Assembly: GCF_900215605.1 (NCBI RefSeq)
Contig: NZ_OBEL01000002.1
Span: forward strand, 496,001 to 560,000
Origin: Cohaesibacter gelatinilyticus
Lineage (GTDB): Bacteria > Pseudomonadota > Alphaproteobacteria > Rhizobiales > Cohaesibacteraceae
Direction of reading: 5' to 3'
DNA length: 64,000 bases
Part shown: positions 8,559 to 15,546 of the stretch, piece by piece
Layout of the letters: each line of letters begins with the position of its first letter
How positions within the stretch are numbered: position 1 is the stretch's first letter
Position numbers and translations under genes: made by a program
Notes under the pieces: model-generated
What the model saw: the letters and a program-made list of their open reading frames with translations, nothing else
The model's database searches: none
What the model was told of the DNA's origin: nothing

Positions 8559-8709
8559 ATTGGGGATGCCGACAGGATTACAGGTAAACGCATTCTGATG
8601 AGGCCTCTTGTCAGAAGGGATCACATGAAGATGTGATCCGTGCCAGTTCAAATCTGGCCCGGAGAAATCCGGTGGCGGAATTTTCATCTTGTCATCCGTT
8701 TGCCCCAAT
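8559..8709 (+). ncRNA. Y-type RNA 4 with T-arm and GAAA-capped stem
   Basis: The outer stem is ATTGGGG (8559-8565) with CCCCAAT (8703-8709), fully changed from the other copies yet still perfectly paired. Conserved ATGCC follows, then the inner stem GACAGGAT (8571-8578) with ATCTTGTC (8686-8693, one G-U), then TACA. The interior has a 9-bp hairpin (GGATCACAT/ATGTGATCC) and a perfect T-arm GCCAG-TTCAAAT-CTGGC (8642-8658). A CCGGA-GAAA-TCCGG stem directly follows (8659-8672), which looks like an acceptor stem closed by a tetraloop. No D-arm is evident. Confidence 0.85.
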
Positions 8710-8727
8710 GGAAGTCTGGCTTCTAAC

Positions 8728-8956
8728 CTCTCACGGCCATTTGACGCTTCCGCGTCGGCCTGCGAGGGTGCGCAGTCAAGCTGCGGTCGCTTATCAGCTC
8801 CCGGCGAAAACCTATGTTTCCGCCGAATTCTTTTCTCTTGAGAAATCAGCGAGGAAAAAGAATCCAGAAGAGGAAATCCTTCCTTTTCTGACGGCCGATA
8901 GGCAAGCGCGAAGCGCCCCTCGGAGGCCCATGCGAAGCTTGGAATAGCCGTGAGAG
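8728..8956. repeat. Palindromic repeat A, copy 3
   Basis: A 229-bp element in the same orientation as copy 2 and highly similar to it across its length. It is bounded by CTCTCACGGC and TAGCCGTGAGAG. It fills the gap between Y-type RNA 4 and rtcB, ending about 36 bases before the rtcB start. Confidence 0.85.
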
Positions 8957-8992
8957 AAAAGCCAGACTTCCGACCGATGTGAGGAAAGTAAC

Positions 8993-10393
8993 GTGAGCGA
9001 ATTTGAAACCAATACATTGACCAGTGAAGTCTTGAAAGAATGGGGCCATAAGCCCGGGAAAGCCTTTGGCGCTGCGCTTCGTGATGGGCAGACAGCCTTG
9101 GAAGAAGGGCTGGATTTGGCCGCCGTGCGCGAAAAGCTAGCGCCTTATATTCCGCCTCCTCAGCTGGAGTTGGCACCAACCGGTGCCAAGCCGTTTCATG
9201 CCAATATTGAAGCGGACGGCGAGGACGAGAAAGCCAATCTGGAATCCGTGATGCATCATATGCGCGAGCTGATGCGCACCCCGACAGTGGAAACCGGAGC
9301 CATCATGCCCGATGCCTGCCCGGCTGGCCCTTTGGGCACCATTCCAGTGGGCGGTGTGGTGGCAGCGCGCAATGCCATTCACCCCGGCATGCATAGCGCT
9401 GATATCTGCTGCTCGGTGATGATCACCATGGTCAAGGATGCCGACCCGAAAGCGGTGCTGGATGCCGCCCAGAGCGTGACCCATTTCGGCCCCGGTGGCC
9501 GCGCCAATGGCAAGCGCTTCACCATGTCCCAGAAGCTGATGGATCAGTTCCGCGAGAACAAATTCCTCAGCAATCCAAAGATCCTGCGTGCCGCGCAGGA
9601 ACATCTGGGAACACAGGGCGACGGCAACCATTTCCTGTTTGTAGGCACATCGCGGGCCACAGGCCAGACGGCCATCGTCACCCATCATGGCTCTCGCGGG
9701 CCGGGCGCGCAGCTTTACAAGATCGGCATGATCCTGGCCGAGAAGGTCCGCAAGCGCCTGTCGCCGCAGACCTTGAAGCAAAATGCCTGGATCCCGGCGG
9801 ATAGCGAGGATGGAAAAGCCTATTGGGAAGCCTTGCAGCTCATTCGCAAATGGACCAAGGCCAACCATAACGCCATCCATCAGGCCACTGTTGAGGCAGC
9901 AAAAGCCGATAGCGAACAGCGCTATTGGAACGAGCATAATTTCGTCTTCGAACGGGATGGTCTTTTCTATCATGGAAAAGGCGCCACCCCGGCCTGGGAT
10001 GACTATGCAAGTGACGCCACCGGCCTGACGCTCATCCCGCTGAACATGGCAGAGCCTGTTCTGGTGGTACGCGGAAAAGACGCCGACCACGCCCTTGGCT
10101 TCTCGCCACATGGGGCGGGGCGGAACTATTCCCGCACCGAGCATAAGCGCCGCAATGCAGGCAAAACGCCAGAAGAGATCTTGGCGGCGGAGACAGCCGG
10201 ATTGGATATCCGCTTCTTTGAAAACAAGATCGACATCTCGGAACTGCCTTCCAGCTACAAGAAGGCAGACGCAGTGGTCGCCCAGATCGAGAAATTCGGC
10301 CTCGCCGAAATCGAAGATTACATCGACCCCTATGGCTGCATCATGGCTGGCGAGATGGAACCCTTCTGGAAGCGAAAGAAGAAAGGAAGATAG
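8993..10393 (+). CDS. rtcB: RtcB, RNA-splicing 3'-phosphate/5'-OH RNA ligase
   Basis: RtcB joins RNA 2',3'-cyclic phosphate or 3'-phosphate ends to 5'-OH ends using GTP and Mn2+. Metal-site residues are visible: Asp137 and Cys140 in SADICC, His213 in GDGNHF, and His231/232 in HHGSRG. His373 in PHGAGRNYSR is the expected GMP-accepting His. The 466-residue length is longer than E. coli RtcB. The start is GTG, with GAGGAAAG 5-8 bases upstream. It is the last gene of the RtcR-controlled unit. No rtcA (RNA cyclase) follows; a repeat A copy and an oppositely oriented AraC gene come next. Confidence 0.96.
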   Translation: MSEFETNTLTSEVLKEWGHKPGKAFGAALRDGQTALEEGLDLAAVREKLAPYIPPPQLELAPTGAKPFHANIEADGEDEKANLESVMHHMRELMRTPTVETGAIMPDACPAGPLGTIPVGGVVAARNAIHPGMHSADICCSVMITMVKDADPKAVLDAAQSVTHFGPGGRANGKRFTMSQKLMDQFRENKFLSNPKILRAAQEHLGTQGDGNHFLFVGTSRATGQTAIVTHHGSRGPGAQLYKIGMILAEKVRKRLSPQTLKQNAWIPADSEDGKAYWEALQLIRKWTKANHNAIHQATVEAAKADSEQRYWNEHNFVFERDGLFYHGKGATPAWDDYASDATGLTLIPLNMAEPVLVVRGKDADHALGFSPHGAGRNYSRTEHKRRNAGKTPEEILAAETAGLDIRFFENKIDISELPSSYKKADAVVAQIEKFGLAEIEDYIDPYGCIMAGEMEPFWKRKKKGR

Positions 10394-10405
10394 GGGTATT
10401 TTTCT

Positions 10406-10635
10406 CCCTCACGGCTATTCCAAGCTTCGCTTGGGCCTACGGGGGTGCGCTTTGCGCTTGCCTATCGGCCGTCGCAAAAGGAAGGATTTCCTTTTGCGGA
10501 TTCTTTTTCCTAGCCAACCTCTCAAGGGAAAAGAATTCGACGGAAGCATCGCGCTTCCGTCGGGAGCTGATAAGCGACCGCAGCTTGACTGCGCCCCCTC
10601 GGAGGCCCGGCCAAAGGCCGGATTAGCCGTGAGAG
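10406..10635. repeat. Palindromic repeat A, copy 4 (inverted)
   Basis: A 230-bp element in the opposite orientation to copies 2 and 3: its left half matches the reverse complement of their right half. It lies between the convergent rtcB and AraC genes and could form a strong hairpin at the end of both transcripts. Confidence 0.85.
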
Positions 10636-10639
10636 ATAA

Positions 10640-11539
10640 CTAAGCTCTCAAGCGCTTCTGATGCGACGGAGAAACACCGAATTGGCGTTTATATTCGCGG
10701 CTGAACTGGGCGGGGCTGTTATAGCCGACGGAATAGCTGGCCTCCAGCGCGCTCATACCGTTCAGGATATTGTCGTGGGCTTTTTTAAGCTTCACCAGCT
10801 TGATATATTGCAAGGGTGAGAGCTGAATGATGTCCTTGAATTTCTTATGCAGGCCAGAGGCACTCATGCGGGCTTCTTCAGAGAGCTGATCAACACTGAT
10901 CATCTGGTCCAGATTGTCATGGATATAGGCGATGGCTTTGGAGACCAGGGCAAAGTCGCCCTTCTGTCTCAGGTGATAGCGCAAATCCCAATCTGGATAG
11001 TCTGTCAGGAAGCGATAGTAAATCTCATCAAGGATCGCATCACCAATCACCAGCGCGTCCTTTTTATTGTCCAGACAGGAGATCAACCGCGTGAAGGTTT
11101 CCATTAGATTGTCGCTCAAATCCCCAGCCAGCAAGGCGGAGATATCCAGATCGCCCGATCGCTTGGGCTCACCTTCGATCAAGCGATCCAGCTTCAGCAT
11201 CATCTTGGAGAGGCGAACCGGATCTAGCACCAGCCCGCCACCCAGCAAAGGCGCTTCCTCGCTGGCCTCGATCACTTCGCAGATCACGGGCAAGGGAAGG
11301 AAAATTCCGCAGGCGGTTCCGGTCTTGAAATCGGCCACTTGCTCGCCCAGCATCAGCTTCTTGTGTCCCTGCACACAAAAGACCATCATGGGCTGATACA
11401 GCTCCTGGGCCGCGCTATGCGTCTGCGATCCACGAAACAGAACAAAGCCATCCAGATCCGTGAAATGCAATCCGTCTTCTGTGACATGGCGCTCGATCAA
11501 AGATTTGAAATTGAAAAGTTTTTCGCAATCCGAACGCAT
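10640..11539 (-). CDS. AraC-family transcriptional regulator
   Basis: A 299-residue regulator. Residues from about 20 to 180 match the cupin-like AraC N-terminal type that begins with a GFVLFRGSQ-like strand. Two C-terminal helix-turn-helix units follow: SVDQLSEEARMSASGLHKKF, then ALEASYSVGYNSPAQFSREY ending FGVSPSHQK. AGAGGT precedes the ATG. It is convergent with rtcB and has no co-directional target next to it. Nothing indicates the inducer. Confidence 0.9.
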   Translation of the reverse strand: MRSDCEKLFNFKSLIERHVTEDGLHFTDLDGFVLFRGSQTHSAAQELYQPMMVFCVQGHKKLMLGEQVADFKTGTACGIFLPLPVICEVIEASEEAPLLGGGLVLDPVRLSKMMLKLDRLIEGEPKRSGDLDISALLAGDLSDNLMETFTRLISCLDNKKDALVIGDAILDEIYYRFLTDYPDWDLRYHLRQKGDFALVSKAIAYIHDNLDQMISVDQLSEEARMSASGLHKKFKDIIQLSPLQYIKLVKLKKAHDNILNGMSALEASYSVGYNSPAQFSREYKRQFGVSPSHQKRLRA

Positions 11540-11910
11540 TCCGCACCTCTAATTGAAGGCAGTCACCTTATCATGAGCTTTGCCACAATCATCCGAGCAG
11601 ATCCCGATTTGGAGAAATGTGCAAGCACTTTGTAGCTTTGTGTATTCATCTGCTTAAAATCCCTTTCTACCTTCCCCAAACAGTCAAAACCTTGATTCCA
11701 GCCGCCTTGACCCGCCTTCCCAAGGCTTGCACGTGAGGCAACATGGATATCAAGAAAACCTATTCCGGGGGGGACGGGAATTGACTGCCCTGCCAGTGGC
11801 CAATTCCCAATAAGCACTGCTCGCGATCAAAGTATCGCCAGCAGTGCTTAAAGGACTATTGTTTGGAAACCAATAAGGCCGAGCTTCACACCAATAGCGT
11901 TCGGCCAATA
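11540..11910. other. Intergenic stretch without a gene
   Basis: I see no credible reading frame between the AraC gene and the next small gene. It holds two inverted repeats: GGGAATTG/CAATTCCC around 11777-11809, and the long hairpin at 11811-11850. Confidence 0.6.
11811..11850. terminator. Perfect long hairpin, possible terminator
   Basis: TAAGCACTGCT and AGCAGTGCTTA pair perfectly. Inside them GCGAT/ATCGC continues the stem past one mismatch. It lies about 60 bases downstream of the small minus-strand gene at 11911. It lacks a clear T-run, so termination is uncertain. Confidence 0.45.
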
Positions 11911-12126
11911 TTACTCTCCGTGAGCGTTCCGCCAGATCACCAGAAAAATTACGGCCAACAGAAGAAAGACGACGGTTACGGCAAAAATATAAGCGAAATT
12001 AATAAATTCCTTCAAAGAACCATCAGGGACCAATCTGAATTCTTTGCCATTTATTTTTATCGTTGTTTTGTTCTTCCAGAAGAAAAACATTAACAACATC
12101 AATACAATAATTAGAAAAAAGTCCAT
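11911..12126 (-). CDS. Small hypothetical membrane protein (71 aa)
   Basis: It has two strongly hydrophobic segments (FFLIIVLMLLMFFFW near the start, FAVTVVFLLLAVIFLVIW near the end) around a short soluble loop (KINGKEFRLVPDG). The ATG at 12126 has GGGAG 9 bases upstream and is preferred over an in-frame start 19 codons earlier. It lies in a run of small unknown minus-strand genes. No function can be given. Confidence 0.55.
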   Translation of the reverse strand: MDFFLIIVLMLLMFFFWKNKTTIKINGKEFRLVPDGSLKEFINFAYIFAVTVVFLLLAVIFLVIWRNAHGE

Positions 12127-12218
12127 AAACTGAACTCCCAGAATGTGCAACTCACGTGGAAACGAAAGAAAAAGGGAAGGCACTGAGGCAGCCTGTCATA
12201 TATGAGCCAATACGAATG

Positions 12219-12428
12219 TCACTTTCTCCTAGGAAAATAAAAAACGATAATCACGATTGTTACAGCAGCCCAAAACTTGAAAAGAATAGCAGGGCCAAAA
12301 TGGGAGAAGGTGAGCAAGGGGAATATGATCGCAGAGATCATAATGAGATAATATTCAGCGTCCGATGCATTCTTCATATATCTGGATATTTTGCTCAAAA
12401 TGTCATCAAACATAGAGAACTTTGACAT
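12219..12428 (-). CDS. Small hypothetical membrane protein (about 70 aa)
   Basis: This predicted protein has a soluble N-terminus (MSKFSMFDDILSKIS) and two hydrophobic segments (about residues 27-42 and 48-64), ending in a basic YFPRRK tail. It resembles its neighbour in size and layout and reads in the same direction. AT-rich codon use sets this stretch apart from the flanking genes. No family is recognised. Confidence 0.5.
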   Translation of the reverse strand: MSKFSMFDDILSKISRYMKNASDAEYYLIMISAIIFPLLTFSHFGPAILFKFWAAVTIVIIVFYFPRRK

Positions 12429-12457
12429 CACTAACGAGCCCCACGATTTGCTGCAGC

Positions 12458-13096
12458 CTAATCGACAACAGAAAATTGAATTTTAGATCCATCAGGTAAA
12501 TTATTAATCTGATTGGCTAAATTTGCTCTGGACCGCATAGCTTCCACCGCATTGCCGAGATACAAGTTTTCCAATGCAAACTCTCCTCCTGCAACGAATG
12601 GCATTTTGGGCAGCAAGCGCTGGCCGGACAGCAAAGCTCCGTTACGCTGTTGCCATTGATTAGCAAGCGGATAGCCCGTCAACAGGTCATAATCATCAAG
12701 GATGGCCTGTGACCAGCCTTCAATATCATCGGCCAAATACTCGAACTCCGCCGTTTCAGGATCAAAGCTACATATCTTGTCGTCTTTAATACAAAACTGA
12801 TTGCCGAATATGTCCTCGCCAAAGAACACACATCGCCCTAGCAATACTTCATATTCACCGCGCCACAAGCTTTCGCTATTCCATTCGTCTAGACCAATCT
12901 CGTAGCAGGTGGAATGGGAAGGAAAAACATGCAGAGCCGCTTCAAACGCATAGAACCCATTTCGCTTGGACAGCATCGCCACTAGCTCCTCCGCCAGCGA
13001 ACCGGCTTGATCATATAAACCTTTGCTCAAGAAAGGCGCGGCTGAACTCATCGGATCACTAGAGTTCGACAAAAGTGTTTCCAAAGTTTGTGCCAT
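12458..13096 (-). CDS. SUKH/SMI1-like hypothetical protein, possible immunity protein
   Basis: A 212-residue soluble protein. The segment KRNGFYAFEAALHVFPS, followed by a WRGEYEVLLGRCVFFGEDIFGNQFC stretch split across strands, resembles SMI1/KNR4 (SUKH) proteins that often act as immunity proteins against polymorphic toxins. That match is from memory and moderate. No toxin gene lies next to it, and its neighbours are small unknown proteins. It ends FSVVD. Confidence 0.55.
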   Translation of the reverse strand: MAQTLETLLSNSSDPMSSAAPFLSKGLYDQAGSLAEELVAMLSKRNGFYAFEAALHVFPSHSTCYEIGLDEWNSESLWRGEYEVLLGRCVFFGEDIFGNQFCIKDDKICSFDPETAEFEYLADDIEGWSQAILDDYDLLTGYPLANQWQQRNGALLSGQRLLPKMPFVAGGEFALENLYLGNAVEAMRSRANLANQINNLPDGSKIQFSVVD

Positions 13097-13260
13097 CTTA
13101 CAGACGCCCTTCCTCAGAGTTCAGATCCATGTCAAATATGAATGGCGTTTCATCACAATCCTGCAAACAACCAGTCTGTGGCATCAAATATCTGAACCCA
13201 TAATATCCCGGCATGGAAAGCAGACACTTCAACCTCTCGCAAGAACCAAAGCCTCCAGCA

Positions 13261-13617
13261 TTATTCTTCAACATGAGGTCCGAGGTTTGTTATATGAAAG
13301 TCATCACACCAGATTTCATAGCTTCTGGTGTGGCTCACCTTTTGCTGAAAATCCTCCCATTGAACAAGCAAGAACAACGGCGAACGATCACCTCTAACGA
13401 CCAGAATTTCAGAAGAATTCGCCTCGAGGATGACATGATTGACGGCCAGATCATCTCTCAAGATCTTCCTCACATTCTGCGCTTCAATTCGGCACTTTGT
13501 GTTAACACCATCGATGAAGACATCAACGGCCTCTAACGTAATTCGTTTTCCATCAAGGCTGGACTCAAAACGAGTGACTTCAGCCTCGTGAAATTCATGA
13601 TATTCCGTCTCACTCAC
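13261..13617 (-). CDS. Hypothetical protein (118 aa)
   Basis: An acidic soluble protein with a GTG start only 13 bases after the stop of the upstream secreted-protein gene, so the two may be cotranscribed. It has no signal peptide or membrane segment, and the family is not recognised. It sits between the TonB-receptor operon and the small unknown genes at 11.9-13.1 kb. Confidence 0.5.
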   Translation of the reverse strand: MSETEYHEFHEAEVTRFESSLDGKRITLEAVDVFIDGVNTKCRIEAQNVRKILRDDLAVNHVILEANSSEILVVRGDRSPLFLLVQWEDFQQKVSHTRSYEIWCDDFHITNLGPHVEE

Positions 13618-13630
13618 GACTTTGCATCCC

Positions 13631-14221
13631 CTACTTCATCAACGCGACATCCACCTCGTTGGCCGCGCTCATCCATTGACGGGGAGAGAAGCGAGCAAGC
13701 GGGGCTTGCAGGCGGGTTGTGACGATGCATCTGCCGACAAAGTAGCTCGATTCCATCACAAGACTACGCTTGTTCTTGTAAGTTGAGATGAATACGAAAT
13801 GAGCGTGATCGGCAGCAATTTCCTTGTCGATCAACTGCTTGTTCGGATTATCATTTTTCGAGAAGAGGCCATCAAAGGTTTTGATCAGCAGCTGCATATT
13901 GGCCAAACTCAGTTTGCCCTGCAACTTGGACATGGTTTTCGAATATTCCGCCTCGAAGATAACTTCGCGAGATTTGTCCATCCAGTTTTGCAGCTTGTAA
14001 AGATCAAGCTCGGTCGCATGCTTATTGATATAGGCTGCATAATCCGGGCGTGGCTGAACCATACTGGCCAATGGGCCTTTCAATGTCATACCGATGGGCG
14101 TGTTGCAATTCTTGGGCGTTACATCAACAGGATCATCTTGTGCCAAGGCCGGTGCACCGAGGCAAAGCATGGTACCAAGCGTCATGGCCCTCCATGCAGT
14201 CTTCATCTTGGGCATATTCAT
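13631..14221 (-). CDS. Secreted hypothetical protein, last gene of TonB receptor/peroxidase set
   Basis: It has a clear signal peptide (basic MNMPKMKTAWR, hydrophobic core, cleavage near APALAQ-DD). The mature protein is about 165 residues with two Cys, in PKNCNT and VGRCIV, which could form a disulfide. The family is not recognised. It follows the diheme peroxidase gene in the same direction with about 135 bp between. That suggests a periplasmic partner of the receptor/peroxidase system, as an inference from position. Confidence 0.6.
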   Translation of the reverse strand: MNMPKMKTAWRAMTLGTMLCLGAPALAQDDPVDVTPKNCNTPIGMTLKGPLASMVQPRPDYAAYINKHATELDLYKLQNWMDKSREVIFEAEYSKTMSKLQGKLSLANMQLLIKTFDGLFSKNDNPNKQLIDKEIAADHAHFVFISTYKNKRSLVMESSYFVGRCIVTTRLQAPLARFSPRQWMSAANEVDVALMK

Positions 14222-14356
14222 GGCAGATATCCTTTTGCTGCACCATTGATCAACCGATCACACAATGCGGCGCACACCACACGAAATCAATTTTTGATTG
14301 CAAAAACAAAATTCGCTCTTAATAAATAGAAAATACGTTTGCCCAGCTCCCCATCT

Positions 14357-15451
14357 TCAAAGAACTTTCAAAAACGCCACCAGTGCCTCACGCTCGCTTT
14401 TTGACAGGTTCAGTTTGCCAATCAGGTCTGAACGTCTTGGAAAGAGGGCGTCTGCCGCCATGCCTTTGGGTCGGCGTTCAACACCTCCGCCGCCATTGTA
14501 AAAATTCACGACCCCGCGCAAAGTGGGCAGGATGCCATTATGCATATAAGGCGCAGTTTTGCTGACATGGCGAAGGCTTGGCGTGCGAAACCGCCCCAGA
14601 TCATCATCCATTCCGGTCACCAGATATCGCCCTCGATCTTCAAGCTTGCGACCGAAAAATGTCAGGCCGAGATTGTGAAATTTCTCATCGCTCAAAAGCG
14701 GGCCGGAATGGCAATTCATGCAGCGGGCCTTGGTGCGAAACAGATGCAAGCCATGGATTTGCTGGTCGGAGAGCAATTTATGCTTGCCTTTCAGAAAGCG
14801 CTCGAACCGGCTTGAGCGCTCCAGTTGGCGTTGAAAATCTGCCAATGCCGCAACCACCTGATCCAGATCGACACCCTCCTTGCCAAAAGCTGCCTCAAAC
14901 AAGCTCGGATAGGTCTCATGCGCATTCAACCGAGCCAGCATCTCATCCAGATCAGTCGCCATTTCCACCGGGTTGGTCAGTGGGCCAATCGCCTGACTTT
15001 CCAGACTGTCTGCGCGACCATCCCAAAACAGATGCTTGCGATAACCTGATGTGATCACCGATGGCGCATTGCGATTGCCCATCTGGCGCTTGTCGCCGAA
15101 GGACCACCGCAATCCATCCCCCCACCCCAGTTCACGATTGTGACAGGACTGACAGGCAATTTGCCCGCTGCCTGACAGGATTGGATCTTCGAACAAACGC
15201 TTGCCTAACATAATGCGTTTTGCGCCCATGCTGCCTTTGGGTGGCCGTGGAAGGCGTTTCAAAACCCCGAGGGGCAGAGGATTCACGCCGTCTGCCACCT
15301 TTGCCTTCGGCCAGTCAGAGACAGGGCCTTGATAAAGACGACGAAGCTCGGTCAGATCAAGCGTGTCAGATTTGGCGGCTGAGATCTCAGCTGCCAAGGA
15401 TACAAGACTGATCATCAGACTTGATAGAAAATATCTCGACACAAAAAGCAT
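14357..15451 (-). CDS. Diheme cytochrome c peroxidase (CcpA/MauG superfamily)
   Basis: A periplasmic diheme c-type cytochrome. Two heme-attachment motifs are visible: CQSCH (Cys100, Cys103, His104) and CMNCH (Cys244, Cys247, His248). The N-terminus from the ATG at 15451 is a signal peptide (MLFVSRYFLSSLM...AAEISA). The spacing and the FRTPSLRHVSKTAPYMHNG block fit bacterial peroxidase/MauG enzymes. It lies about 95 bp after the TonB receptor gene in the same direction. Such pairings occur in some metal-uptake clusters, where the cytochrome modifies or reduces a partner. Whether this one is a true peroxidase is open. Confidence 0.9.
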   Translation of the reverse strand: MLFVSRYFLSSLMISLVSLAAEISAAKSDTLDLTELRRLYQGPVSDWPKAKVADGVNPLPLGVLKRLPRPPKGSMGAKRIMLGKRLFEDPILSGSGQIACQSCHNRELGWGDGLRWSFGDKRQMGNRNAPSVITSGYRKHLFWDGRADSLESQAIGPLTNPVEMATDLDEMLARLNAHETYPSLFEAAFGKEGVDLDQVVAALADFQRQLERSSRFERFLKGKHKLLSDQQIHGLHLFRTKARCMNCHSGPLLSDEKFHNLGLTFFGRKLEDRGRYLVTGMDDDLGRFRTPSLRHVSKTAPYMHNGILPTLRGVVNFYNGGGGVERRPKGMAADALFPRRSDLIGKLNLSKSEREALVAFLKVL

Positions 15452-15546
15452 AAGCCAGGTCCGATACCTATGTGAGTTGGATTGAAACGACAAAGCAGGC
15501 CCCACTCATCAGAACGGAACCCGCTGATATCTCCTATGAGTTCAGC

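Noticed and set aside
7829-9179. Long frames on both strands across the RNA and repeat region (for example minus 7829-8593 and 8364-9179)
   Set aside because: They run through palindromic repeats and structured RNAs, give repeated low-quality proteins, and have no ribosome sites.
8298-10635. CRISPR array suggested by regular repeats near rtcB
   Set aside because: The repeats are about 230-bp palindromes separated by genes and RNAs, with no short repeat-spacer pattern and no cas gene. The CARF-like domain belongs to RtcR.
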